Assembly (NCBI GenBank): GCA_964584935.1
Contig: CAZPBN010000009.1
Location: 41,309-105,308, forward strand
Direction: 5' to 3'
DNA: 64,000 bases
Origin: CAZPBN01 sp964584935
Lineage (GTDB): Bacteria > Acidobacteriota > Aminicenantia > Aminicenantales > Aminicenantaceae
How positions within the stretch are numbered: position 1 is the first letter of the stretch; each line of letters begins with the position of its first letter. This document shows, one piece after another, positions 9,303-19,196 of this stretch. The notes under the pieces are model-generated. The model was given only the letters and a program-made list of their open reading frames with translations. It searched no databases and was not told where the DNA came from. Made by a program: the position numbers and the translations under genes.

Positions 9303-10766
9303 TCAATCCTCATTATCTTTGAGATCCTTATTCCAGGTTAAAATGGGATTTCGTGCAGCCCTGGTCTCATCCAACCTCCTGACATAGGAATTATGAGGAG
9401 ATGATTGCAATATTTCCTTATTGTCCTTTGCTTCCTTGGATATATTTTTCATAGCCTCTATAAAAGCATCCATATCTCTTTTAGACTCAGTTTCAGTCGG
9501 TTCTGTCATCAACGCCCCGTGGACAATCAATGGGAATGACACGGTGGGTGGATGAACACTGTAATCAATGAGTCTTTTAGCTATATCCAGGTTTGAAATT
9601 CCCTCTTTTTTCTGATACTTATCAGAAAAAACACATTCATGAAGTGTGGGAGTATCATATTTCACATAGTATTCTTTTTCCAAACTTTTTCTTACATAAT
9701 TGGAATTCAACACAGATATTTCTGCCACTTCCCGAATTCCCCTGGGACCTAAAGTAAGTATATAAGCTAATGCTTTCACAGCAACTAAAAAATTGCAGTA
9801 AAAACTTCGGATTTTCCCAATGCTTTTGGGACGATCATAATTGAAAACAAATTTATTGTCTATTTTTTCTACAATAGGCACAGGAATAAATGGTTCAAGA
9901 TTTCCTTTGACTCCCACAGGACCAGCCCCGGGACCTCCTCCCCCATGGGGAGTAGAAAACGTTTTATGAAGATTGAGATGAATAACATCAATCCCCATAT
10001 CTCCAGGTTTACAAACTCCCATCAATGCATTCATATTGGCTCCGTCCATATACACAAAACCACCTTTTGAGTGCACAATATCTGATATTTTCATTATATC
10101 TGTTTCAAAAATTCCGAGAGTATTGGGGTTGGTTATCATCAATGCAGCTACTTCCTCTGTCATGTTCTTTGACAGATCGGCAATATCAATCATTCCTTTT
10201 TCATTTGATTTTATCTCTTTGATTTCATAACCACTCAAATGGGCACTTGATGGATTTGTCCCATGGGCTGAATCAGGAATAAGCACAGTCTTCCTGGAAT
10301 CTCCTTTATCCTCTAAACAGGCTTGGATAAGCATCATTCCCAGTAATTCACCTTGAGCTCCAGCTGAAGGCTGTAAAGAAAAATAATCCATACCCGTTAT
10401 TTCACCCAGCAATTCTTCGGTTGTTTTAATGATTTCAAGGTTGCCCTGAACCAATTCCGGCGGGGTGAAGGGATGAACTGAAGATAAGTGAGGCATTGAA
10501 GCAATTTTTTCATTGATTTTTGGATTATACTTCATTGTGCATGAACCTAAAGGATAAAATCCTTCATCCACACAGTAGTTCGTTTTGGAAAGCCGGGTGA
10601 AGTGTCTCACAATTTCAATCTCGGATACTTGGGGAAACCCTTCAATTTTATCTCTGACGGGTATACCTTTTAGGATATCTTTTTTAATGGGAATGTCCAG
10701 TTTGGGTAACCCAAATGCTCTTTTTCCTTTTTCACTTATTTCAAATATCAAAGGTTCTCTCATCAT
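9303..10766 (-). CDS. gcvPB: Glycine dehydrogenase (aminomethyl-transferring) subunit 2, P-protein C-terminal half
   Basis: The start is placed at ATG 10766 because an AGAGGA site lies 7-8 bases upstream and the protein then begins like the family; a longer frame to 10835 would run into gcvPA. The 487-residue product carries the PLP lysine at about K268 in HLNLHK, followed by the Gly-rich GGGGPGAGPVG segment. With GcvPA it forms the split P-protein that decarboxylates glycine and loads the aminomethyl group onto lipoyl-GcvH. Split P-proteins are common in anaerobes and thermophiles. Confidence 0.93.
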   Translation of the reverse strand: MMREPLIFEISEKGKRAFGLPKLDIPIKKDILKGIPVRDKIEGFPQVSEIEIVRHFTRLSKTNYCVDEGFYPLGSCTMKYNPKINEKIASMPHLSSVHPFTPPELVQGNLEIIKTTEELLGEITGMDYFSLQPSAGAQGELLGMMLIQACLEDKGDSRKTVLIPDSAHGTNPSSAHLSGYEIKEIKSNEKGMIDIADLSKNMTEEVAALMITNPNTLGIFETDIMKISDIVHSKGGFVYMDGANMNALMGVCKPGDMGIDVIHLNLHKTFSTPHGGGGPGAGPVGVKGNLEPFIPVPIVEKIDNKFVFNYDRPKSIGKIRSFYCNFLVAVKALAYILTLGPRGIREVAEISVLNSNYVRKSLEKEYYVKYDTPTLHECVFSDKYQKKEGISNLDIAKRLIDYSVHPPTVSFPLIVHGALMTEPTETESKRDMDAFIEAMKNISKEAKDNKEILQSSPHNSYVRRLDETRAARNPILTWNKDLKDNED

Positions 10767-10806
10767 TTTTATTCCTCTTTCATTATTATAGGAATCAATC
10801 TTTACT

Positions 10807-12150
10807 TCATAATATTTGTTCAAGTGTTTCCACAAAAAAGTCTATTTCTTCTTTCTGGCACACTTCAGTCACACAAACAAGAACACAGTTATCAAGCTCT
10901 TTATAATAAGGCTGAAGAGATAATCCTGCCAAAATTTTATTTTCGATTAAATTGTCTTCAATTTCTTTCCACTTTTTGGTAAGCTCAATCACAAATTCAT
11001 TGAAAAATTCTCCCTTGAATCTCTGGCGAATTCCTTTTATGGCACAGAGTTTATCCAAAGCATAATGAGATTTCTGGATATTTTGCCAGGCTAACTCTTT
11101 TAATCCCTCTTGACCCATTGATTCCAAAAATATGGACGCTCTTAACGCACATAAGGCCTGATTTGTGCATATATTGGAAGTGGCTCTTTCCCTTCTTATA
11201 TGCTGCTCTCTTGTAGACAGAGTCAATACAAATCCTCTTTTTCCTTCTATGTCTTTTGTTAAACCAGATATTCTGCCCGGAAATTGCCGTAAAAATTTTT
11301 CCCGGCAGGCAATAAATCCAAGATAGGGGCCGCCAAAACTCATAGGTATTCCAAAAGACTGACCTTCTCCAGCAACGATATCTGCTCCAAAGTTTCCCGG
11401 TGATTCCAAAATCCCCAAGGAAACCGCATCCCCAATCAATACAATCAATAAGGCTTCAGTCGAATGGACTATTTCTGATATCTGGGCTAGATCTTCGATG
11501 ATTCCCATAAAATTAGGATATTGGCACACAACAGCCGTTGTCTGGTCATCAATTTTCTTCTTCATGCTCTCAATATCAATCGTTCCTGAATCCAAATAAC
11601 CAATTTCAATCACATCAATTCCTATATTTTTGACATATGTTTGGATCACTCTTCTATACTGGGGATGTACCGTTCCCCCTATCAGTACTTTAGGCCTCTT
11701 TATTATCCGGTTTGCCATGAGCACAGCTTCGGCAGCACCGGAAGCTCCATCATAGAGAGAAGCATTGGAAATATCCATCCCAGTTAATTGAGAAATGAGA
11801 GTCTGAAACTCGAAAATTATTTGAAGGGTTCCCTGGCTGACTTCGGGTTGATAGGGAGTATAAGGAGTGACTAATTCTCCCCTGGAACTTAAGTAATCCA
11901 CTATAGAAGGAATGATATGGTTATAGGAACCGGCTCCAATAAAGGATTGATATTCCCAGTTTTTGTTTTTCTGGGCTATTTTTTCGAAATAGTTGATCAA
12001 TTCTGGTTCTGTCATAGAAGAGGGAATTTTCAAATCGTCTTTTATTTTTATCTCCTTTGGGATTGTTTTAAAAAGATCTTCATATGATGATACACCAATC
12101 CTATCCATCATTTTCTTTTTGTCTTTGTCACTTAAAGAAATATAGCTCAT
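10807..12150 (-). CDS. gcvPA: Glycine dehydrogenase (aminomethyl-transferring) subunit 1, P-protein N-terminal half
   Basis: This 447-residue protein matches GcvPA in length. It has conserved segments such as FIGAGSYNHIIPSIVDYL, TPYTPYQPEVSQGTLQ and DGASGAAEAVLMA near residues 68-145. The ATG at 12150 is preceded by an AAGGAATGG ribosome site. It pairs with GcvPB, whose start codon lies 40 bases after this stop. The N-terminal half carries no PLP lysine and builds the dimer and active-site entrance. Confidence 0.93.
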   Translation of the reverse strand: MSYISLSDKDKKKMMDRIGVSSYEDLFKTIPKEIKIKDDLKIPSSMTEPELINYFEKIAQKNKNWEYQSFIGAGSYNHIIPSIVDYLSSRGELVTPYTPYQPEVSQGTLQIIFEFQTLISQLTGMDISNASLYDGASGAAEAVLMANRIIKRPKVLIGGTVHPQYRRVIQTYVKNIGIDVIEIGYLDSGTIDIESMKKKIDDQTTAVVCQYPNFMGIIEDLAQISEIVHSTEALLIVLIGDAVSLGILESPGNFGADIVAGEGQSFGIPMSFGGPYLGFIACREKFLRQFPGRISGLTKDIEGKRGFVLTLSTREQHIRRERATSNICTNQALCALRASIFLESMGQEGLKELAWQNIQKSHYALDKLCAIKGIRQRFKGEFFNEFVIELTKKWKEIEDNLIENKILAGLSLQPYYKELDNCVLVCVTEVCQKEEIDFFVETLEQIL

Positions 12151-12195
12151 CTTATTCCATTCCTTTTATTATGGCTCAATTTATAAAAAAAATAT

Positions 12196-12582
12196 TTACT
12201 TTTCGACTCCCTCAAGAAATTTATCATATTCATCTACCGACATTAATTTTTGTAATTCCTCTTTATTTTTCACGTTCATACGGAAAATCCAACCTGCACC
12301 ATGGGGATCCTTGTTTAAAAGCTCTGGAGAATCATTGAGTTTTTCATTCACTTCAATGACTTCTCCGGACACTGGAGAATATACGTCAGACACTGCTTTG
12401 ACTGATTCCACGACTCCTATAGACTGATGAAAGTCAAGTTGAGTCCCTTTTTCCGGCATTTCAATAAAAACAACATCTCCAAGTTGCTTTTGAGCAAAAT
12501 CAGTTATCCCTACTGTGGCATTTTCTCCATCGATCTTAATCCATTCATGATCCTTTGTATAATAAAAATCCTCAGGATACAT
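12196..12582 (-). CDS. gcvH: Glycine cleavage system H protein
   Basis: This 128-residue lipoyl carrier protein has its modified lysine at K62 in the segment VVESVKAVSD, with the usual GD.VFIE.P strand before it. A strong AAGGAGG site precedes the ATG. It shuttles the aminomethyl group from the P-protein to GcvT and electrons to the L-protein. No L-protein (dihydrolipoamide dehydrogenase) or lipoate attachment gene is in the window, so these must be elsewhere. Confidence 0.95.
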   Translation of the reverse strand: MYPEDFYYTKDHEWIKIDGENATVGITDFAQKQLGDVVFIEMPEKGTQLDFHQSIGVVESVKAVSDVYSPVSGEVIEVNEKLNDSPELLNKDPHGAGWIFRMNVKNKEELQKLMSVDEYDKFLEGVEK

Positions 12583-12694
12583 TTTATGCCTCCTTATATT
12601 TTATTTATAAAAACCAGTTATATAAAAACAATCCATCCTCTTTTTAAAATTAATAAACGAAGATATGGATTAAATCTTATATTTAATACTTTCT

Positions 12695-13777
12695 TTATCT
12701 TTTATAAAAAGGCGTTTTAACAACCCTTGCTTTGACTTTCTTATTCCTTATCCCTATTTCAAATTCGGTTCCGATATCCTTATATTCCACTGGAAGATAT
12801 GTCAAGCCTATGCTTTTTTTCAAATAAGGCGAAAAAGATCCGGAATTGACTTTCGATATTTCTTCCCTCTGGATATAAACGGGAAAGTTATGTCTGGCAA
12901 TGCCTTTTTCCAGGACTTCAAATCCGACAATTCTTCTCTTTATTCCTTCTCTTTTCTGTTTCAATAAGGCTTCTCTTCCCATAAAATCACCCTTTTTAAA
13001 TTTAATTAGCCATCTTAATCCCGCTTCCAGTACAGTTGTCGTTTCATCGATATCATTCCCATAAAGCATCAATTTAGCTTCAAGCCGGAGTGTGTCGCGA
13101 GCTCCGAGGCCGACAGGAAGAATTCCAAAATCCTTTCCTTTGTCCATGATGGCTTCCCATATTTTTTCCGGATGGGAAGAAAGAGTATATATTTCCACTC
13201 CATCCTCACCGGTGTATCCTGTTCTTGATATCAGACAATCTTCACCCACTGACTTTCCATATTCAAATTCAAACGGATTCAAAGCATCCAGCTTAATATC
13301 TGTAAGAGGCTGAAACATCTCCAACGCTCTGGGACCTTGAAGTGCCAGTTGGGTGTATTCTTCACTTTTGTTCTCTACAGTCACATCAAAATCTTTTCTA
13401 TGTTTCAAAAGCCATGCATAGTCTTTTTCAATATTGGATGCATTGACAACCAACAAATACAATTTCGGTTCTAGACAGTATACCAATAGGTCATCCACGA
13501 ACGTTCCTTCCTGAGTGGTTAAAGCGGAATATTGGGCTTTTCCGGGGGACAACTGTGAAACATCATTCGGAGTTAAATACTGAACAAACTCAAATGGCTG
13601 TTTTCCTGATACAATCATTTCACCCATATGACTGACATCAAACAAACCAACTTTATTACGGACAGCCAGATGTTCATCGATGATTCCTTTGTATTGGACA
13701 GGCATTTCCCATCCGAAAAAATCGATCATCTTTCCCTTAAGATTTTTATGGATTTGGTTAAGTTTTGTGCGTCTCAT
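12695..13777 (-). CDS. gcvT: Glycine cleavage system T protein (aminomethyltransferase)
   Basis: This 360-residue protein starts with the typical R.T.L...H...GKMIDFFGWEMPVQY region, contains LFDVSHMGE near residues 44-52 and ends with the C-terminal barrel. It releases ammonia and transfers the methylene group to tetrahydrofolate. It is the first gene of the minus-strand glycine operon. The upstream region (13778-14062) was inspected for a glycine riboswitch and none was recognised. Confidence 0.94.
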   Translation of the reverse strand: MRRTKLNQIHKNLKGKMIDFFGWEMPVQYKGIIDEHLAVRNKVGLFDVSHMGEMIVSGKQPFEFVQYLTPNDVSQLSPGKAQYSALTTQEGTFVDDLLVYCLEPKLYLLVVNASNIEKDYAWLLKHRKDFDVTVENKSEEYTQLALQGPRALEMFQPLTDIKLDALNPFEFEYGKSVGEDCLISRTGYTGEDGVEIYTLSSHPEKIWEAIMDKGKDFGILPVGLGARDTLRLEAKLMLYGNDIDETTTVLEAGLRWLIKFKKGDFMGREALLKQKREGIKRRIVGFEVLEKGIARHNFPVYIQREEISKVNSGSFSPYLKKSIGLTYLPVEYKDIGTEFEIGIRNKKVKARVVKTPFYKR

Positions 13778-13847
13778 CGTTTCTTCACTCTGTTTTTAAT
13801 TAATTATCATATAATCAGTCCTTATGCAAGAAAAATCATGATAGCTC

Positions 13848-13875
13848 TTGTTAGTAGTGAAAAATTTGTTATAAT
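13848..13875 (+). promoter_or_regulatory. Sigma70-like promoter upstream of argS
   Basis: TTGTTA (13848-13853), a 16-base spacer and a perfect TATAAT (13870-13875) point toward argS. Initiation near 13882 would give a leader of about 180 nt. That leader shows no recognisable riboswitch, tRNA or signal-recognition RNA. It lies in the 285-base divergent region between gcvT and argS. Confidence 0.5.
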
Positions 13876-14062
13876 GAGCCTGAATGGTCCAGGAGTCAAA
13901 GCTGTTGCTGGTGCTGAAAAACGTGAACTGTTTTGGTGGAGAGATTGTTCTTTTTTACAGCCTTTGTTTTATATCATTTTCTTTTAAGGAAATCCTATTG
14001 TGCTTTAATTCTAGGGCTTGTTATCTTCTTATCTTTATTAAATACACGGGAAGCCGTCCATA

Positions 14063-16000
14063 ATGTATAAACTAAAAAACAAAATAAGAAAAAAAATATC
14101 AAAGGATCTTAAAGAAAAATTCAGCACGGATCTCATTCATATTGAGATAAGCTATACTCCTCACATTAAAATGGGCGATTTGGCTCTGACTTATCCTTTT
14201 CAACTTGCCAAAAAACTAAAACGCTCTCCCAGACAAATCGCTGATGAAAGCATCCCCCTTTTATCCTCCCTTCCCTCTGTCCAAAAGGTAGAAGTGGCGA
14301 AAGGAGGATATATCAATTTATTTTTAAAAAGGAAAATATTTTTTTCTTACCAACTCAAAAACCTTAGAAAAACGTCCCTGTTTCCAGAAGAAAAGAAAAT
14401 AGTCATCGAACACACCAATATTAATCCCAACAAAGCTGCTCATATTGGCCATCTCAGAAATGCCTGTCTTGGAGATGCCTTGTCCCGCTGTTTGAAGTAT
14501 AAAGGAGAAACAGTTGAAATCCAAAATTATATCGACGATACAGGAATCCAGGTTGTGGATGTGGTCTTGGGTTTTATAGAACTGGAAAAAAAGAGCCTTG
14601 CTGAAATAAAAAAAATAAAAGGAAAGTTTGATTACTACTGCTGGGATCTGTATACAAAAGTTTCCTCATTTTTAGAAAATCATTCTGATCTTATCAAAAG
14701 AAGGTCTGAAATTTTGAAAAAAATTGAAAAGGGAGAAAATCCCGAATATGAGATTGCCCATTATATATCCAGGCGAATACTCCTTAGTCATCTCAATACA
14801 ATGAAAAGAATAGACATCAGTTATGACCTCTTGCCCTGCGAAAGCGATATATTAAAGCTCAAATTCTGGGAAAAAGCTTTTAAACTATTAAAAGAAAAAA
14901 ACGCTATTTTTTTCTCCCCTTCAGGCAGTCTTAAAGGATGCTGGGCTATGAAATTCGAAGAAGAAGCAGATAGAGATAAAATCATAGTCCGTTCTGATGG
15001 AACGGTGACCTATGTGGGAAAAGATATTGCCTACCAGCTTTGGAAATTTGGGCTTTTAGAAAAAGATTTCTATTACGAACCCTTTACTGAAATCAATGGA
15101 AACACAATATGGATTACATCTTCTTTCTCTAATCACAAATCTCCGCAGTTTGGAAAAGCCAGCAAGGTCTACAATGTGATTGATATAAGGCAATCCTTTC
15201 TCCAAAAAATTGTTTCTCAAAGTTTAAGAGCTCTCGGTTATAAAACCCAAGCTAAAAAATCAATTCACTTCTCTTATGAAATGGTCGCTCTTTCTCCTAA
15301 AAGCCTGGAGGAAATAAACATATCATTACAGGATGAAGAGAAAGAAAAGGAATTTCACGAAGTATCAGGAAGAAAAGGACTTGGAATCAAAGCTGATGAT
15401 TTATTGGATAGGCTCGAAGAGAAAGCGTTCATAGAAGTGGAAAAAAGAAATCCAGATATAGGTTCTGATTTAAAAAGGGATATCTCTCATAAAATTGCTG
15501 CCAGCGCCCTTCGATATTTTATGCTTAAATTCACAAAAAATTCTCTCATTATATTTGATTTTGATGAAGCCCTGAGTTTTGAAGGGGAAACAGGACCCTA
15601 TCTTCAGTACACATATGTTCGAATAAACAGTATATTTCGAAAGCTCAAAGCTAAAGAAGGCACTGCCGAAAAAAATATTCAGCAATGGATTTCTTCCCAG
15701 GATATTCCTTGGAAAGCGCTCCCTGAAAATGAGGAAAGAGATTTCTGGGAACTTGTACTTTTTTGCTCCCAACTTGAAGAAGAAATTCTCCATTCCATCC
15801 ATTCTCTTGAAATCTCTCATCTCGCAAAATTCACGTTCAATCTCTGTCAAAAGTTTAATGGTTATTATCACAAATATTCTGTTCTTGCCGAAAAAAATAT
15901 TGAGCTAAAAAAAATGCGGATATTATGTGTCTATTTTGTGAAAAATATCCTGAAGGATGCTCTTTTTCTTATGGGAATTCCTCTTCCTGAAAAAATGTGA
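14063..16000 (+). CDS. argS: Arginyl-tRNA synthetase
   Basis: This 645-residue protein has the N-terminal Add-1 domain, then the class I catalytic signature PNKAAHIGHLRN near residues 126-137 (HIGH box). A C-terminal DALR anticodon-binding domain follows (FEGETGPYLQYTYVRINSI, then the helical tail). Between them are long insertions such as residues 265-330. It charges tRNA-Arg. The ribosome site is weak, and the start codon was chosen from the N-terminal domain pattern. It is slightly longer than typical 550-600 residue ArgRS. Confidence 0.93.
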   Translation: MYKLKNKIRKKISKDLKEKFSTDLIHIEISYTPHIKMGDLALTYPFQLAKKLKRSPRQIADESIPLLSSLPSVQKVEVAKGGYINLFLKRKIFFSYQLKNLRKTSLFPEEKKIVIEHTNINPNKAAHIGHLRNACLGDALSRCLKYKGETVEIQNYIDDTGIQVVDVVLGFIELEKKSLAEIKKIKGKFDYYCWDLYTKVSSFLENHSDLIKRRSEILKKIEKGENPEYEIAHYISRRILLSHLNTMKRIDISYDLLPCESDILKLKFWEKAFKLLKEKNAIFFSPSGSLKGCWAMKFEEEADRDKIIVRSDGTVTYVGKDIAYQLWKFGLLEKDFYYEPFTEINGNTIWITSSFSNHKSPQFGKASKVYNVIDIRQSFLQKIVSQSLRALGYKTQAKKSIHFSYEMVALSPKSLEEINISLQDEEKEKEFHEVSGRKGLGIKADDLLDRLEEKAFIEVEKRNPDIGSDLKRDISHKIAASALRYFMLKFTKNSLIIFDFDEALSFEGETGPYLQYTYVRINSIFRKLKAKEGTAEKNIQQWISSQDIPWKALPENEERDFWELVLFCSQLEEEILHSIHSLEISHLAKFTFNLCQKFNGYYHKYSVLAEKNIELKKMRILCVYFVKNILKDALFLMGIPLPEKM

Positions 16001-16112
16001 TTACTTGTAAATAGGTCAGATGTCAAACTGAAAAAGGAAAAAGATCAGTAAATAAAGACAATATAGTATAATGTTAAAAATAAATCTGATAATTCAATAA
16101 GAGCAACGCCGG

Positions 16113-17321
16113 ATGAAATTATTAATAGCGGTAGCGATCATAATCGTTATCTCTCTTGTTGGTTCCCGCATCACTTATCAAAAATTACCTCTTGGTTTCA
16201 AAAATATTCTCTTTACAGGAACAGAATATATCTTTCTCGGAATCATTCTAGGAAAAAATGGACTCAAAATACTGGATGCCCAATCATTAAAAAGCCTGGA
16301 GCCTTTTTTGATTTTTGGCCTCTGTTTAATCGGTTTTTTGTACGGATTGCAGTTTGAATACCGAAAGTTAAAAAGCCTGCCCCGTTATTACTTCACCATA
16401 TCAGCTGTTCAAGCAAGTTTTACTTTTATTCTTGTTTCTATTTGTTCTTATATACTCTTTACTATTTTATTCAATTTTCCTCAAAACACAACCTTAATGA
16501 TTTCTATCACACTGGGAAGTTCTGCATGCTGTACAGCTCAATCGGCTCTAGGAATTGTGAGTAAAAACTATAGTATTCAAAACCGCAAGCTTCTATACTT
16601 ATTAAGATACATCTCCAGTGTGGATGGACTTTTTGCCTTAGGCTTTTTTACAATTGCTTTAAGTATGATTCCAGCCAGAGGAGGTGAAAAGTTTCAAATC
16701 ACGCTTACTCTCAAATGGCTTTTTCTGTCTATTGTTATCGGTGCTCTATCTTCTCTTATACTCATCGCTTTAAGCAGAGTTAAATTTTCGCATCAAGAAT
16801 ATGTGGTGTTTGTTTTAGGGACAATCCTCTTCTGTTCTGGATTAGCTATAAAAATCCACCACTCCCCTCTTGTTGCAGGATTGGTGTGTGGAATCATCAC
16901 TGCGAATTTTTGCCGTCACCGGAACCGGGCAATGGCAATTGTTGTTCATTCTGAAAAAACCATCTATATTATATTCCTTATCATATTAGGAGCAGGATGG
17001 ACGATTCGAATTGATAACGTCTTAATCATCACATGTGTTTATTTCTTAATAAGAATAGCTGGAAAATATCTTTCCTCGCTCAGTGCTGTTCGACTCTTTA
17101 AAATCGACAGGGAAATACCATCCACATTTGGATTGGGACTAATTTCAGAAGGAGGATTGGCGGTTGCCATCATTATCAGTTTCAAAATTCTTTATCCTTC
17201 CTTGTCTCATTACCTTGTAACCATTGTTTTATTATCAATGATTTTGAACGAATTTATAAGTCCCACCCTCATTCTCTCTCAAATTGGAGGAACGAAACGC
17301 CGTCTATTGGATGAAAGTTAA
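16113..17321 (+). CDS. CPA2-type cation:proton antiporter family membrane protein (first copy)
   Basis: This 402-residue, strongly hydrophobic protein has about 12 predicted membrane segments and the fold pattern of the sodium/proton antiporter (CPA2/Kef-like) superfamily. It ends shortly after the last membrane helix, so it lacks the RCK/TrkA-N domain of Kef channels. It lies 6 bases upstream of a second antiporter and is followed by PTS-IIA-like and PII-like genes, suggesting an ion homeostasis unit under cytosolic control. The transported ion cannot be read from the sequence. Confidence 0.7.
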   Translation: MKLLIAVAIIIVISLVGSRITYQKLPLGFKNILFTGTEYIFLGIILGKNGLKILDAQSLKSLEPFLIFGLCLIGFLYGLQFEYRKLKSLPRYYFTISAVQASFTFILVSICSYILFTILFNFPQNTTLMISITLGSSACCTAQSALGIVSKNYSIQNRKLLYLLRYISSVDGLFALGFFTIALSMIPARGGEKFQITLTLKWLFLSIVIGALSSLILIALSRVKFSHQEYVVFVLGTILFCSGLAIKIHHSPLVAGLVCGIITANFCRHRNRAMAIVVHSEKTIYIIFLIILGAGWTIRIDNVLIITCVYFLIRIAGKYLSSLSAVRLFKIDREIPSTFGLGLISEGGLAVAIIISFKILYPSLSHYLVTIVLLSMILNEFISPTLILSQIGGTKRRLLDES

Positions 17322-17327
17322 ACACAA

Positions 17328-18683
17328 ATGAATAAAACCATTCTTAAAAAAACCCTGCTGAATCAAATTGTATACAAAATAATTTGTTTGTTGTTGATCA
17401 TCGGAACCATGGTTTTGTTTATAAATATTGATTTTATGCCATCGCGCGATGTGTGCCTCACCCTTGTTCTTGGCTTCATGCTCCTGGCTGCATACTGCAT
17501 TGGATTTTTATTAGAAAAAATTGGTCTGCCAAGAATAACAGGCTATATATTTACCGGTCTTTTTCTCGGGCCCTATTTTTTAAACTTATACAGTTCAAAT
17601 ACAGTCACAAAGCTTGGATTTTTAAATAACCTTGCCCTCGCTTTTATAGCGTTTTGTGCTGGCGGAGAACTGAGAATGACAAACATCCGACGTATTTTCA
17701 AATCCATTGTTTATATGATCTCAGGTGTGACAATTGTTGTTTTTGTCGGAATCACTTTAATTGTTTTCAGCCTTTCTAATTTCATTCCTTTTATGAGCAG
17801 TATGAGTTTTCCAGTGAAGCTGGCTATAGCTTCTATTTTTGGAGTCATTGCCGCTGCCCGCTCCCCCTCTTCAGCAATAGCCATTATCAATGAAACCAAA
17901 GCACAAGGACCATACACGGATCTTGTGCTCAGCGTATCCATTGCCATGGATGTGGTCATCATCATCGCCTTTGCAGCTGTCATCTCTCTATGCAGAGTTT
18001 TTATTAAAGCGGGGGGGAGTATCAATCCAAAATTTTTTCTATTTCTTCTTTTTGAGATAGCGATTGCCTTTATTCTGGGATTTCTCCTGGGTAAATTCAT
18101 TGTTTTTCTTTTGGACAAATTAAAGGTTGAATTTTCAATAGTCATCATTGCGGTCGGTTTTCTGGTCATAAAATTTTCCCATTACCTCAGTGACTATTTA
18201 AATGAAATTCAGGATATCAGTCTGAAGCTGGAACCTTTGTTGATATGCATGGCAGCCGGTTTTTCCATTCAAAATTTTTCTGACCACGGAGAAAGATTTT
18301 TGTGGAGGATGAACAGAATTTCTCTTCCTATTTATATTGCTTTTTTTGTCATAACAGGAGCTTCCATAAACATCAACATATTAAAAAATGCCTGGTTCCT
18401 GGGGATTATCATAGTCATTGCCAGAGCGATATTTCTCTATATCGGTTCTTTTTTAAGCGGAAAACTTACCATAAAGGAACCAAAGATATATAAAAATGTC
18501 TGGATGGGATTCATCACTCAAGCAGGTGTCAGTCTCGGATTATTAGCAGAGGTGGTAAGGCAATTTCCAGAAATAGGAAAGCCTATTCAAACCATACTCA
18601 TCGCTTCCATAACCTTAAATCAGCTCATTGGACCTGTTGCCTTTAAATGGGGACTTAAAAAAGTCGGAGAAACAAGAACCTAA
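17328..18683 (+). CDS. CPA2-type cation:proton antiporter (second copy)
   Basis: This 451-residue membrane protein has about 12-13 helices and antiporter-like features: LPRITGYIFTGLFLGP near residues 67-82 and a polar AAARSPSSAIAI segment around residue 183-194. It is more canonical than its upstream neighbour. The two may function as a pair or as two halves of one system. No cytosolic nucleotide-binding domain is fused, and the following small genes probably supply regulation. Confidence 0.78.
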   Translation: MNKTILKKTLLNQIVYKIICLLLIIGTMVLFINIDFMPSRDVCLTLVLGFMLLAAYCIGFLLEKIGLPRITGYIFTGLFLGPYFLNLYSSNTVTKLGFLNNLALAFIAFCAGGELRMTNIRRIFKSIVYMISGVTIVVFVGITLIVFSLSNFIPFMSSMSFPVKLAIASIFGVIAAARSPSSAIAIINETKAQGPYTDLVLSVSIAMDVVIIIAFAAVISLCRVFIKAGGSINPKFFLFLLFEIAIAFILGFLLGKFIVFLLDKLKVEFSIVIIAVGFLVIKFSHYLSDYLNEIQDISLKLEPLLICMAAGFSIQNFSDHGERFLWRMNRISLPIYIAFFVITGASININILKNAWFLGIIIVIARAIFLYIGSFLSGKLTIKEPKIYKNVWMGFITQAGVSLGLLAEVVRQFPEIGKPIQTILIASITLNQLIGPVAFKWGLKKVGETRT

Positions 18684-18714
18684 ATATGATTTACATAAAA
18701 ATGAGGAGATCATC

Positions 18715-19182
18715 ATGAGGATCACGGATTATTTAAATATAGAATGTATTAAAATTCCTCTTGCTAATAAAACAAAAAATAAGATAATAACAGAATTATT
18801 GAATCTCATAGTGAACGTCGAACCAGGAATTGATAAAACAAATGCCCTGAATTGTATTATGGAACGGGAAAATATCGAGAGCACTGCCATAGGAGAAGGG
18901 ATCGCTATCCCCCACGCCAGAATTAAAAACCTCTCAAATACTCATATTTCCTTTGGAGTGGCAAAACAAAACATTGATTTCAATTCCCTGGATGGGGAAC
19001 CTGCAAAAATTTTTTTCCTCCTCCTTTTTCCAGAAGAAACAATCGATATTCAACTGCGTATTCTTGCCCGAATTTCCCGTCTTTTAAAAGATAAAAATCT
19101 CTATAATCAATTGCTGAATTGTAAAAATAGAGACGAGGTTATGAACACCTTCACTCAATACGAAAAGAGACACTTTTCATAA
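18715..19182 (+). CDS. PTS IIA-like (Ntr/fructose type) regulatory protein
   Basis: The start at ATG 18715 follows a GAGGAG site; a longer frame beginning inside the antiporter is not needed. The 155-residue protein has the EIIA-Ntr fold pattern, with the phosphorylatable histidine at H67 in EGIAIPHAR. No other PTS protein is in the window. EIIA-like domains next to or fused to cation antiporters are known in other bacteria and are thought to regulate transport, so a regulatory role is inferred. Confidence 0.85.
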   Translation: MRITDYLNIECIKIPLANKTKNKIITELLNLIVNVEPGIDKTNALNCIMERENIESTAIGEGIAIPHARIKNLSNTHISFGVAKQNIDFNSLDGEPAKIFFLLLFPEETIDIQLRILARISRLLKDKNLYNQLLNCKNRDEVMNTFTQYEKRHFS

Positions 19183-19196
19183 TGATAGGATAAACC

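Noticed and set aside
13628..13987. 119-codon + strand frame
   Set aside because: Its first half is antisense to gcvT and the remainder has no ribosome site or family resemblance; the promoter-like TATAAT lies inside it.
13778..14062. Glycine riboswitch upstream of gcvT
   Set aside because: The conserved paired core of tandem glycine aptamers is not visible on the minus strand.
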